From contig JAREIK010002991.1 of the NCBI GenBank assembly GCA_029783825.1, positions 1,635,397 through 1,699,396 on the forward strand: DNA of 64,000 nucleotides, given 5' to 3'. The notes beneath the pieces are model-generated. The model ran no database searches. It saw only the letters and a program-made list of their open reading frames with translations, and had not been told where the DNA came from. A program made the position numbers and the translations under genes. Below are positions 12,410 to 24,984 of this stretch, piece after piece. Each line of letters opens with the position of its first letter. Within the stretch, counting starts at the first letter, position 1. This DNA is from Sapria himalayana. Lineage: Eukaryota; Streptophyta; Magnoliopsida; Malpighiales; Rafflesiaceae.

Positions 12410-13200
12410 CCGAGCGGCTAGGTGTGAACCTTAAGTTGAAAGTCATTACTTTTTAGGAAAAAATAATAGCTTTGGCTTCTTTCTAACTTTAGAATTCTAT
12501 GATACTGGAAATAGTCATGACTATACATTTAGTTTCTAAAATACAAAGACACGGCAGTGGAAATAGGTTGAGACTTTGATCACTTTTTTATATCAAATAG
12601 TCATAGTGTTGGGAATAATAATGGATTCTTATTTCATCTCTAGAACTCATAATCTTGGTATTAGGAATAGGTTGTAATTTTGGCATCTCTCTTGCATTAG
12701 ATAGCCATGGTACTAGGAATAGTCATGTCTTTAATCATTTTTCAAGAGCAAAAGTCATAAACCTAGAAATAGTTATGAATCAAGTAATACTCTCTTAAAT
12801 TTTATGTAGCTAAAAGTTATAGTGTTGGGAATAGTGTCATAGCTTTTGCCTTGGGACTTATTAGCTCTATAACAAAAAATTCACAATGTTATAGGCTTGC
12901 TATGACATGAAAGTAATATCATTGACATAAATACTATTATAAGATAGTATTGTTGTGACTCCGTGAAAGTTTCATCGCCAAATAAAATATATTGCATAGA
13001 TGACAATTACAATGAATATTTATGTAGACTTTTGGACAAGAATAGATGAAAAAAATTATCATATAGCTTAATGAGGAGTAACAAAGTTGTAACATAAGGA
13101 ATGTTATGATTTTAAATGATTTTTCATTCATCTCTTTCTCATCAAATAATAAAGTCTCAATTTCACATAAAAATTATATTATTTAACTATTATTCATCAT
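12410..13200 (+). repeat. Repeat family R5, 'catgac' tract, unit 2
   Basis: Repeated phrases at roughly 50-110-bp spacing: 'gatactggaaatagtcatgac', 'catagtgttgggaataat' (12601), 'tactaggaatagtcatgtc' and 'tatagtgttgggaatagtgtcat'. It aligns with 7380-8230 at an offset of about 5.03 kb. Confidence 0.65.
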
Positions 13201-14020
13201 ATTATATCAAAAATTATAATTTAGTGTAATTATTCATTTAATGTTTTTTTCTATATAATACATCATGAATATTCAACAAAATAACTAGTTATATTTGACA
13301 CTTTTCATACTCAACAAAAATTAGTTCAGGCAGTCAGTTGGGCTAGAACTTTAACAAATGATATATTTACTTCTAACTTCTTGAATATATTAAGAAATTT
13401 TTTGAGGTGTTCATCCAATTTACCCTTCCTAAATCATTGTAGAAATGGAAAATATATTCATCGGAAACATACCTTTAACTTTATTCTAATTCATTTCTTT
13501 CTCTTCATGGAATTGGGTAAGCTTTATTCACTCCTCTCATTCCCTATTTCTCTTTTTCTTCTTGGGTGAAACTTGATTTTACACCCACCCAGGAGAAATA
13601 TCTTAATTACATGCGATGACTTCATAGTTATCATTCCTCTAATTTTACACCCATCTCTTTGGGTCTTTATTACTTTTGCTATCCTCCACAATGTATGTCA
13701 GTTCTTTGTTTGGTAAGGATTCTTCTAGTTCTTTTGATTTTTAGGTCTACAAGATTTAGCTTAGTCATAGAAATTATGTTCATTAAAGGTTGCTAAAAAA
13801 AGAAAAAAGCAAGAGAATATAAGAAAGAAAACAAAACCAAATTCAACCATCTATGTTCAAACAAGTAAACATGACATAGACTCAAATTTGAGAATAATTA
13901 ACAAACATAATATTATCTAAATTACTAAAAAAGAATTATTCTTTTATAAAAATAAGTATGCTTACTCTTGTCGACTAACTAAACTAAATAATCTTTGGTA
14001 GCTGTACCAAAAACAAATTA
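13201..14020. other. AT-rich DNA, no gene seen
   Basis: Non-coding AT-rich sequence; nothing recognisable. Confidence 0.45.
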
Positions 14021-14175
14021 ATTTCATGACTATTTATTAAAGTTCTCCAAAATACTAAAAATCATGAAATTAATACATATTGGCCTAATTTCCATGTTTA
14101 TACCTATTATCAACTACTAAAATAAACAAGAATTTTGATAAATTAAACATCGAATAAACATTGATAAGAACTAGG
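14021..14175 (+). repeat. Repeat block also found at 15530-15680
   Basis: 'actatttattaaagttctccaaaatac' through 'tttccatgtttatacc' to 'aaacatcgaataaac' aligns with 15530-15680 ('actttataaagactctccaac', 'tttccatgtatatac', 'tgaacacctaataaa'). A third relative is near 27690. Part of the R5 family. Confidence 0.55.
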
Positions 14176-14599
14176 TACTAAAGATAATTGCTCTAATACT
14201 AAATTATAAAACCTAACACACCTCATATCTACACTAATACCAAATATTAGAATCCTTAGTATCCAAAGACAATCATTGTGATACCAAATATGACTTCTTA
14301 GCAGAAATCAGGAGCTCAAACTCAAATATAATTTGTGGTTCCTAACATAATCTCATTTCAATATCAAACTATGAATTGGTTTGAGGAATTCCTTGACATT
14401 GGTTTAGGGTTACGAGGGGACAATCATTTTTTATAGATAGAAAATATATCGCACAATGAGAGATCTCATAGAAAAAGTATGGATGCTCATTGGAGGAGAT
14501 GAAGCGGGAGAGAAGAGAAACAAATAAAATAAGGAGAAAAACTTTTCATAATATTCATGTTTTGTGGCATAGCAATATTTCTCAATTGAACAAAACACA

Positions 14600-15530
14600 C
14601 TTGTTAACTTAATTACATTTAAATCACATGCTTTTATATTGTAAATTACAAAATTTCTTAAACTAAAGTCCTAAGTCATGATAACACATAATATGTCATA
14701 ACTTCATTAATGTTATAACACCATAGGATAGGGTCATGACTTGAATCCTTAATTCTTCCATCACAATAACACAAAATATGTTGTAACAAAAATATTGTTG
14801 TGATACCACAAAACATGGTAACAACACATGTCACAACTCTTCAGCATTGACACTATGAAGGTCTTTCATGTGTTGATTATGATCGTGACATTCAAAACTT
14901 AGTCACTACATAAAAGTAACCCTTTAAATCTCTTAAATGTCTACTGCACTATGGGTGGTCATGATAGTGACCTTTTCTTTTCTAATATAATATATTTATG
15001 TGATACTATTATGATGTCATAGCATTAACACTTAGCTTGCTCATACAAGTAATGACTATGCCTTTTTTTGAGGATAAGTATTACAACCTTGGAAATTTCT
15101 ATTATCGAATAATATCCTCTATAATATTTAGTATCCCAAAAGTCGTCTTTGAATAATTATCATAACTTTGACACAATTAGTTATTACTCTATAATAGCCT
15201 CTATAAAAAGAACATAACTTTGACATGAGCCTATTGAAGTATATCAAGATAAAGTTGTGGCACTACTAATTTGGCCATGATCTTAAGCCCTAGTGGGATA
15301 CTTGGTTGGTATGAGGAAGAATCATAGTTATTTAAATTTTTTGAGCAAAGTATTAATACAAATCCATGATAATATCGCAACCATTGAGAATGTGTCATAT
15401 AATGAAAAGATTATGCTAACAAGTTGGTAAGGTCATGATGTGCAAGAATTATCTTAGTTAATAATGTATGTTAAACTATGTGAGACTTACTAATTTACCT
15501 CCTCTGCTAATATCTTTAAAAACTCATCGA
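14600..15530 (+). repeat. Repeat family R5, further 'catgac'-rich tract
   Basis: Dense in short phrases such as 'gtcatgacttg' and 'atcacaataacac'. Its end ('gtgtcatataatgaaaagattatgctaacaagttgg') matches 27520-27560 ('tatcatattatgaaaggtttgtcctgataagttag'). Non-coding. Confidence 0.5.
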
Positions 15531-15680
15531 TTAATGACTTTATAAAGACTCTCCAACACTCTAAAAAATTTGAAATCAATACGTATTAGTTCTATTTCCA
15601 TGTATATACATCATTATCAAATATCAAAATACACAAGAATATTCTATAATTTGAACACCTAATAAAAGTCATGAAAATTC
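15530..15680 (+). repeat. Second copy of the 14021-14175 block
   Basis: Same order of words as 14021-14175, about 1.51 kb downstream, with perhaps a quarter of the bases differing. Confidence 0.55.
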
Positions 15681-15779
15681 TTTTATCAAGACATATATAC
15701 ACCTTTCATAGTCGTTAGTAGTAATGAGATCATTTCGTGGTCATACCCCTTCCAAAATGATCATGACTTTCATTTTATG

Positions 15780-16400
15780 TCACGAATTTATCACTAAGTT
15801 GACATAATCATTTCATTTTGCAACAAAATCATGATCATAGCATTTTTCATCTTAAATAGCTGTTCTAGCTATAAACCATTTAATGGCCATAACATTATTT
15901 GCATGTCATACTAGATAAGTATCGCAATAGTATAAAAAATCATGGTATAATTCAAATTCATTACTTATTCAAAACAGAACCAAAACATCAAGGGTTGAGG
16001 GTCATGACACCATTTTTTTGCTATAACATTTTATTTCTAAAAAAACTTACTGAATCATGAGCAATTACAGTACTATGACATTTTGTTCACAACTAATTCG
16101 AGTGGCAAGATTTTTGTTCAATGAGCTAAGACCAAAGTTAATTCTTAGCTCCACAACTTTGTGTTCTAGGAGTAATTACTTAGTTGTTGCAATCATAGCA
16201 ATGTGACAAATTTCTCACAAAGCTAAGACTAATGTAGTGGATATTTTAGCATTGTTATTTTATATTATAGAGAGTTAAACATTATTCTTAGACATTCTCA
16301 GCACTATGATTTTTGTGCTCTAGAGGAGATCTAAAGAGATGACAAAGTAATGATCTTAATTATCTATCATAATTTCTAACTTAAAATATCACAAGAATCC
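15780..16400 (-). repeat. Inverted copy of the R5 'catgac' tract
   Basis: The reverse complement near 16.13 kb reads 'cacaaagttgtggagctaag' then 'aattaactttggtcttagct'. This matches the plus strand near 7.5 kb ('caaagtcacaattttgagaattagctgtggctttggtcttag'). So at least one copy of the family is inverted within the array. Confidence 0.5.
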
Positions 16401-16439
16401 TCAAAGTATAAAAGCCACACTAAAAGAAGAACAAAAAGA

Positions 16440-17000
16440 GAGAGGAGAAGGGGAATGACTCATGATGCCCCGTGTTTATCTCATATGTCATATAGACCAA
16501 TGATTGTGGTTTATTTTTAAGCATTTATAATTTTTGCTTCGTAAGTGTATACTTACCCAATTAATGTATACTTCTCTCAGGTTTTACTAATCATAATCAT
16601 ATGAGTAAAAGACACTCACATGGGCTATCACAACCTTGTGAGCCATGATATATTTTTGCATGTCCTAAAAATTATATTTCATTGTTCTCCCTAGTAATGA
16701 AGTAACTCTCTCACTAAAGGTGAACCCCTTAGAAGAATATTCCATATAATTTTTATCCCAATCAACAATAAGTTCTTTTAAGATGTGTATAATACATTGG
16801 TATGTAAAAATATTCTTACTTTCAGCTTCCATAAATACCATACTCACATTGATTAACATACTCAAATTTTAGATTTCAATGTATAGGTTTATCTCATACA
16901 TCATAGTCATAAGGACTATCACATCTTTCCTATCATATGGATAAGTGAGCACAAAAATAAGTATAAATATATACATATAACATTTATTCTCATAATAATT
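16440..17000 (+). repeat. Repeat family R5, module pair, unit 3
   Basis: Blocks near 16539 and 16825, 286 bp apart. Homology to the 18.7-19.1-kb copy extends across the whole interval: 'agtaatgaagtaactctctcac' against 'agtgatgaaactactcaaatac', and 'cttttaagatgtgtataata' against 'cttttaacatatgtataata'. About 5.04 kb downstream of unit 2. Confidence 0.65.
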
Positions 17001-18650
17001 TCACATTTTAAACAAGCAGCACAAAAATAATTATTGGATTTCCTATAAAGAAATGATATGTTTATTATTCATTGCTAGCCCATCCAACCTTTTTTTCCTC
17101 TATCAGAGATCTCTACTATCCATACTAGCTTCATATTATATTGTTTTAACTTTTCTTTCTTATACTTTTAGTATTAATAGTAAATGTTAAATGAATAATT
17201 TTCTCGATTCACTCATCCATGAAAATAGTTTGGGTGTGTTTTCTCTTCTTTTTTTCTCCACGAGCTTGACATTATGAAATATCTTGGGTTTTTCTTTTTT
17301 TGTTCTCACACTCCTCTATAATTTTCTTTAATTCAGCCACCAAAACATTATGGATCATTTTCTCTTCTTTTTCTTGATTAATTGAGGCTAAATTTTAAAT
17401 TTCTATTCAAGATTTTCTACCACAAATATCTCTATATTAGATAGAGATTTTATTTCTTGCTTTATCTTATTCTTTTTGATTATTTGAGGTTATATCTTTA
17501 ATTTCATCTGATTGATTTTCTACCAAAAATGTCTCCATATTAGACATAGAAATTTCATCTTGCACTTCATCATTATCTTCTTCTTACATAATTGAGGTAG
17601 TATCCTTAATTTTCTCTTTATGATTTTTAACAATAAACAATTTTTATATTAGCTATAGGATTTTTGATGCAACACTTTCTTTTAACTTAACCCAATCTAT
17701 GATTTAATATTTCTTGTTTAGTTGTTTCAACTTCTCTTCCTTGGCAACATTGCCTCTTCTCAATTCTTCTAGTGTTTCTTAAAGCTCAACTGACAAATAA
17801 GATTCAGAAGATGGCTGAGATTCAGAAGATGGCTGAGATTCATAAAATGTCATTTCTTCATGGCTTCCATATACCTAGTCTCCATAACATTCTTCCAACT
17901 AATAATAGGGTTAATACAATTTTTCATAATATTCATAATAGAAGATGCTATCTCGAGCATAATAAGTCTCATTATAATGATAATTTGAGATGTTCTCTCT
18001 CACTTTTATCTCCTATTCCTAAAATGAATTTCAACTGCTCCATTCATTCTTAGCTACTTAAAGAAATTCATTACTTTATGATAGAGAGTTTGGATAAATA
18101 TTTTTATTTTGTAGATCAGTAGCTAAGAAAAAAAAATACACACTAAATCCAAAATAGAATTATTCACTTTAAAAAAGTTAAACAAGATTTAATATTTTCT
18201 TAAAATAAAATTTATCAAACTTAATACTATCTAAATTACTAAAAAGAAACTATCCCTTACAATCATAATTATGTCAACTTATGTTGACTAGCCATTCTAA
18301 CTAATCTTTGGTAATGTTAAAAAAAAAACTTATTATAACTTTGTTATATTGCCTAATTTAATGGATATGTAATATTTAAGTTAGCTTGACTTATATCTTA
18401 TTTGGATCCATAATAATGGTTGGGGTGTTATATTATATTTGGATATAGAACAAAGGCTTGAGAGTTGTGCAATTATTCTTTATGCTAATAACATACAAAG
18501 TAATTATCACTATTGAGTCAATCCCAATGATGATCACCTCATAGTTATCCCCTCGATACATCACCACCGAGGCTACAAATAATCTCTACTCAATAGTCAT
18601 TCATAATCTCAAACATTTTAGGAAACTTCATTAATTATTCTTGTTGGTTA
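17001..18650. other. AT-rich DNA, no gene seen
   Basis: Contains an 18-bp direct duplication at about 17800-17840 ('attcagaagatggctgag'). The short open frame spanning it (17772-18053) has no recognisable domain and looks fortuitous. Confidence 0.45.
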
Positions 18651-19210
18651 CTTTATATATACACTCTTATATGTTCTCATGTTTTATAAATACCAAAGAT
18701 TAATATAGTTTACAAGTATTTACACTTTTAGTTTCATAAGTACCATACTCATATAATTAACATAGATTATCTCAAGTTTCACGGGTAGAAACCATACAAG
18801 TAAAATCAACTCATAAATATTGTCACCACATTACGAGTCACAACATATTCTTTCATATCTCAAGGATTTCCTATCATCACCCTCTTTAGTGATGAAACTA
18901 CTCAAATACTAAATGTGAACTCCTTAAAATAATATTATATAACCTCCATCCTAATTAAAATCTAATTCTTTTAACATATGTATAATAGATTTGTGTGTAA
19001 AAGTATTTTTACTTTGTAACCACCATACTCATGATAATTAATATGCTTAAATTTTAGGTTTCATGGCATATGTTTATCTTAACCAACACATTCGAAGGTT
19101 ATCACTTTTTCGTACCATATGCATGAGTGAGCTTCATGGTTTATCTATTACTAACTACCATTACAATCTCACACATAGCTATCAATAGTTTAAGTTTTAG
19201 TTAATCACTA
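18650..19210 (+). repeat. Repeat family R5, module pair, unit 4
   Basis: Blocks near 18733 and 19015, 282 bp apart, the best-preserved partner of unit 3. Only 2.2 kb separates it from unit 3, so the 5-kb period breaks down here. Confidence 0.65.
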
Positions 19211-19549
19211 TCCATTAATATCTACAACACATAATAAATAAAACATATTCATTCATGAATAAAAATTAATATCACATGACATATATCAATCCACACAAAT
19301 TACATACCACATGCTATTTTGATAAAAATTTTCAAATCTATTCTGAAAAAATAGGGAGGGGGGAGTTAAGAGTTGTTCCTCCAACTATAAGGATTAGTAT
19401 TGATCATAAATCCCATGCTTGCTTATGGAAACCCTTATGGAGTGTGCAATTTACCATAGGGTTTGGTAGTTTCATTGTGGTCTTGCTTATTGCTTGGAGA
19501 GAGAGGAAGAAGAATAAAAGATATATGTGAATTAACTCTACATTACTCT

Positions 19550-20124
19550 AATTAGGAAGTCATTACTTTTAGAAGAAATTAATAACTTTGGCATTCATCT
19601 CTTAAGCTTGAGGTCATGACTATGGAATGCGATCTCAACTTTGAATTGCATCATGATCTTATAATATAAAGTTACAATATTACCAATGACTATGTATTTG
19701 GCCTACTACTTTTATAACATGAGATATGATGTGGCTAAGGTTTCATGGATTTGTCTTCTTATCTTTAATAAAGTGTTGTAGCACTAGGAAATAGCCATGA
19801 CATGGTGAATGACTTCTCATTTTGTGATATGGCCACGACACTATGAAAAAATAGTAATATTGACATTAGTCTTTCTTGATTATTAAATAGCCACAATACT
19901 CAACAATAAACATAATTTGAGAAGGCCTTTATTATATATTATATGGCAATGGTGTTAAGACATAACCACAATACAAAATTTTTCTACATGTGTTTAAGTG
20001 TCCATGGTGCTGTGAGTGATCATGATACTAGACTTTATTTTTTTTTCATATATTTTATTATCATAACACTACAAGGATGTCGTGATACTAGCAATTAGCT
20101 TAAACATAAAAGTTTTGGCTTTAC
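19550..20124 (+). repeat. Repeat family R5, 'catgac' tract, unit 4, left part
   Basis: Contains 'gtagcactaggaaatagccatgac' (about 19788) and similar phrases, 1.05 kb after the unit-4 pair as in units 1 and 2. It is cut at 20124 by the poly(T) end of a minus-strand LINE and appears to resume at 27159. Confidence 0.6.
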
Positions 20125-20299
20125 TTTTTTTTTGATAAATAATAAACTTCATTACCAAAAATTATGTACAACCTAAGTTAGTTTCAAACTATTACATTCT
20201 TTATGAAAAATAATTTAAATTTTGATATTAATCTTCATAACTAAAAATTCTGTATTTTGAGATTTCCCTTCGAATAATCTTCTATTTCTTTCATGTCAG

Positions 20300-23200
20300 A
20301 TGTGGTACACCGCAGCTGCAAATGAGACTTTCCAAAGGTTATTCTTTGGATTTTCGACCAAATATAGCTTTTTAATGGCTTTGAAAGACAAGAAGATTCA
20401 GCTTGTATCTTCTTTAAAAACTATCCAAGCTTTCAACTCTTCCATAATGTACCTAAAAAACTAACATTCAAAAAAATATGATTAAAGGATTCTATATAAC
20501 TATAGAATTTGCAATTGGTATTGATTGGAGTTGAAAAAGCTGTCTTTTGTCCTAAGTCTCCTATGCTTGGCAATCGATAAGTTAGTAGTATGTTTGGGCA
20601 CATGATTCTTCATCCAAATAGATTTGGTCTAAGATTTATCTTTTTTGAATCAAATTTTGTTAAAAAAAGGTAGGCACTAGAGATAATTCTGCCATTTTCA
20701 CCCCATGTATCCAATAATAATTCAGCTTGTTCTTTTTAACATGCATTGGAGAGTAAGATATCTCTAATGAAGATTAGAGATTTCCAGAAAGGAGTGTATT
20801 CTTTTGATAACTGGTACTCCCAAATATTTTGGGAGTTGAGATAGAAGTGGTGGACCCTCTTAATCCAGAGTGAGTCTTCCTTTTTATTTATCTTCCAGAG
20901 AGTTATGATGAAGAACACCTTGTTCCATATAAAGATGTTAGGGATACCAAGGCCTCTTAGGTGGGTGGGCAAACACACATTATCAAAAGGGACCTTGGGT
21001 CTATATTTGCCAAGGGTTGGGTTACCCCATAGAAATTTCTACAAGCTCCTTCAATTGAATTAATAATATAATTAGGAAGGAGAAAAACTAAAAACTAGTA
21101 TCCTTCAATCCATTGGATTATTGTGCATAGAAGTGCTAGTCTGTCGGCATTGGAAAAAATTTTCCCGGCCAATTGATGGATGGTCGAAATAATTTTTGAA
21201 AGCAAAATAAAGAATTGAGAGAAGATTAATCGACTGGAGGAGAGGGGAACCCTGAGGAAGACAAATGGAAGTATGCCTTATTTAAATCCAAAGTTTTCAA
21301 TAATTTCTTTTTTAGTTTCCTTGCTTACTCCTCCAAAGAATATATTCGATTTGGAGGAATTCTCATTCAATTCGGATACAATAGTGAAAGCTTTGAGTGT
21401 GTTTCAAAATTAAGGTGGTAGAATGTGTATCTCCTCTTGAAAAGATGATAAGATCATCTGCATACATCAAGTAGAAAAATTTGAAAGTGACACATCATGG
21501 ATGGAATGAGAATTGGTCTTGAGATGTGGCTATCAATAACTATCTTGAGAGGTACTCCATGAAAATGACAAAGTGGTAGGGGGAGATGGGATCTCTTTTA
21601 CTTAAGGCCTCTCTTACCTTTGAAGAAATCATGAAGTTGCTCATTTATCACCACCAAATAGGTATAGTGCTGACGCATTCATAGATGATCTCTATAAATT
21701 GTTTGGGGAAATTTAGACCAACAAGAACTTTAGTTAGAAAATTTCATTTCATGGTATCAAAGGCCTTTTAAATATCAATATTGAGGAAACATCATGGGAG
21801 ATGCTTTTCCTCGCGTATCTTCTAATCAAGCTTTGGGCTAGAATAAAGTTGTCTGATATTAGCCGCACCTTAAAATAAGCCCCTTGTGTGGGATTAATTA
21901 TGTCACCCAACATTGATTTCAATTGAGAAGCTATAAGCTTCGCAATGATTTTGTAGACTATATTACAACATGATATCGGCCTGTAATCTTTAATCGTGAT
22001 TATGTGCAAGGATTTAGGAATTAAAGCAATGTAGGCGTTAATTAATTTGCCTTAGCATTCTTCTAGAATGGAAAAAGCTCTTTACCACATTAATCACGTC
22101 ATCTCCAATATAATTCCATGATGCTTTGTAAAATTATGTTGTGAAATCATCTGGCATGGGTGATTTTGAGTCTGCCATGGAGAAGACAACATTATTTATT
22201 TCTTCTGATGAGAAGGATAAAGAGAGTAAGTTATGGTCTTCATCTTTAAGTTTCGGACCATTTTCTATTGTGTGTTCATCTATTCTGATTCTAGTATTTG
22301 ATGATCCCAATAACCCCTCATAGTATGAGACAAACGTCTCTACAATATCATCCTTAGATGTTGTGTAATTCTCATCATCTTTGACAATGGTTACTATTTT
22401 ACTTTTCTGCACCTTGGAACTAGTTAGGTGTGGAAGAATTTTGTACATTTGTCACTTTCTATAATGTATTTTATCTTAGCCTTTTGTCTAAGGAAGGATA
22501 GTTCATATTCTTCTAGTCTTCTCAAATTGCTTTTAAGCTATATTTCCTCCTCTTTCAATGTTGAATTAGGGCACTTTAGCATTTTAGTTTGAACAAATTT
22601 TAGGGCATCTTTGGTGATGGATACCCTTGTAATGATATGTCAAAAATGCTTATCATTCAGTTTTTTAAGGGGAGCTTTCAACAACTTCAATTTTTTGAAT
22701 ATTCGAAACATTATAGAACTAGTAATTTTGTTTTCCCATATACCAAGTAATAGAGGAGTGAATTCTTTGTGAGAGAGCCACAAGTTGCAGAATTTAAAGG
22801 GAATCAGTCTCTCTTTGTCTGCACTTTCAGTAGACATGAGGATAAGACATGATTAGAGAAGCCCTCTGGAGACAGAAATCTTGCATGGCTATCTAACTAA
22901 AGATTTGTTCATTCACTATTAACCATTACTCTATTGAGTTTACTTAAAACTCTACCATTTATCCAAGTGAAGTAGCTTCCAGAAGAGGGAAGATCCTCCA
23001 TGTTTAGGTGTGAGACACATTTGAAAGCACCCTGGCACTCATAATTGGTGACTATTCTACCTCAACTATGTCTAATCTCAGATAGGGGAAAGTTGATATC
23101 TTTTATGAGGGTCCATGGGAAAGATCCAGCCCTTCCCTGTCCAGTCAAACTATTCCAGAGGCTTCTTCTACTAACAACTAAGTAAAGACCCTAGATAATG

Positions 23201-23525
23201 GATAATCTAAAAGATGATCTTTTCTCTTTGTTCATTACTTGAAGATAAATATGTTGAGAGGTTCAAGTAATACTATTTATGTTTGTGGTCTAGTTATCCC
23301 ATAAGACAAGTATTCTCCTGTTGTTTTGGTAACACAAGTTATCCAAGACATTCAACCTTTTAAACTTTGTTTTCATAAGCCAAGCTAGTTTCTCATGGCT
23401 AAGCTTGGCCTCTGTGATAGCAAAGATATCAACCAACTGGCATGAAAAAGCCTAAGTGCTTATTTGTGTTTGAAGGGGCAGTTGAAGTCCCTTAAGTTCT
23501 AGTAGGTAATTTTCATGAAGTAAGA
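20300..23525 (-). pseudogene. LINE-B ORF2 remnant (endonuclease / reverse transcriptase)
   Basis: Six-frame reading gives diverged pieces of one protein. At about 23525 there is a broken counterpart of the MKIAYWNLRGFNCP start of the sister element, here with a stop and a shift. At 22837-22640 is IPFKFCNLWLSHKEFTPLL; at 22448-22134, ENYTTSKDDIVETFVSYYEG and NGPKLKDEDHNLLSLSFSSEE; at 22009-21749, IKDYRPISCCNIVYKIIAKL then QGAYF and LISDNFILAQSLIRRYARK (RT fingers/palm); at 20978-20736, GLGIPNIFIWNKVFF. It retains an Ile (DNFILAQ) that the sister LINE lacks. Non-functional. Confidence 0.85.
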
Positions 23526-24870
23526 TTTTCTAGACCCTTATAATTTGCATATACAGTCTTTCCAAAAGTGCCTAGTACTGGAGTGAGAATACCCTTACAA
23601 TGCATTTCCCTTTTAGATTCAAATCCCATGTACATCAAACGTATATCTATAGCATACATTAGGCATAGAATATTAGTTGCAATCTTTATAGAGCAATAGA
23701 CAAAATAAGATGCCCTTACAACCACCATTGCATTGGAAATCTAAGAAAAACCCAATAAACCCACCCTTATCCCATATTACTAGTGTCAGTGTGAAAGAGA
23801 GCCCATCATGCATTCATACACCATTGATTGCACACATCGCTTTAATTTTAAGAATTCCAGTATGTGCCATAATCGATTTAGATTTTTATGATGTGCATGG
23901 GATATCCAGTTGGTGCCCAAATGTGTTGGAAGATTACAAAGCTCATCTCTTTCCACCTCATTACATATTATTATAAACTCTTTAAAAACATACAACCATT
24001 GAGATGCATCATTCTTCTTCATTACATTGTGAGAACTAATCTTTAAATAGTGAGCCCCATACTTACAAAAAAACAGTCATTCGTTCTTCACCCTATTATA
24101 TAATATTACATCCCTTAAATCCACCCTTACAAACTAGAAAGCCACAAGCTCACAGTGCTAACGTGCAGGAAGTCTCAAGAGAGGCCCCATGTAATCTTGC
24201 ATTGTTTTAAAAATTACCATTATTTTTGAAAATTATTCTATGCAGATGACCTTATATATCCATTTAGACAGAACCATGCAAGATATTTGATAGGTACATG
24301 TGGCATTATTGCCAACATGAGATCAGTCAGGAGGAACATGGGCCTTAGTGGAGGCATCACTACATTCCCTTGTGTGGAGTATTGGGAATGCTTCTCCGAT
24401 CCATTCGTTAAATCATAATCATCAAGAGAAGCCCACGATTCCATATACAAGATTGTAGCCCCATGACAATGTTTTGAAATTTTATTTTTACCGCATACAA
24501 TCAACCAAATTAGGTTAGCTTGCCCAAAAGACCCTAAATCCAGTCTCACCTGCTGGCTATACGCATAAGACATCAAGTATATATTTCTTCCTAACATGTT
24601 GGCATAGAACAATTTTGCCTTGGAGGCTATAAAACATTTTTGCTTCTTACATTTCTACCACTTACATTTAGCTCTTTGTGTACTGCCGCAAGTAGGTTTT
24701 TCTTAGGACTTATAAGGTAGCCCATACATACATTCATAGTGTGTTTCTAGACAATCATTTTAAAATTCAGGTAGCGATGGACTAGCCAGTTTTCTCTACT
24801 GGGTGCAATGCAAAATAGAAAATTCATGCCACACAGAAACACACCTAGAGGTGCCATCACCTCTCCCTAA
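23526..24870 (-). other. LINE-B inter-ORF segment, about 0.8 kb longer than in the sister LINE
   Basis: The left boundary (on the minus strand) is set by 'ggtgatggcacctctagg' near 24865, matching 'ggtgggggcacctctagg' of the sister at about 30350. The right boundary is the ORF2 start. This linker is about 1.34 kb here and about 0.5 kb in the sister, and the middle does not align. Minus-strand open frames at 24612-24238 (124 codons) and 24022-23786 resemble nothing I recognise. It could be an insertion in LINE-B or sequence lost from the sister. Confidence 0.5.
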
Positions 24871-24984
24871 AAAAATGCTTAAAAATGTATGAGACTAAGT
24901 ATTCTCCCCCTATACCACCCTCCAAAACTCCATAACACAAACAACCAACAACATAAATCACACTCTATAGCCTCACTTTTTAAG

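Noticed and set aside
17772..18053. 93-codon open frame with a KMAEIQKMAEIHKM repeat.
   Set aside because: The repeat is a simple 18-bp DNA duplication in AT-rich repeat DNA; no homologue recognised and no promoter.
6520..20124. CRISPR-like reading of the regularly spaced repeats.
   Set aside because: Copies are hundreds to thousands of bases apart and diverged, in a plant nuclear context with no cas genes.
24238..24612. 124-codon minus-strand frame as a candidate host gene.
   Set aside because: It sits between the two ORFs of a dead LINE and has no family resemblance; kept only as an unexplained linker.
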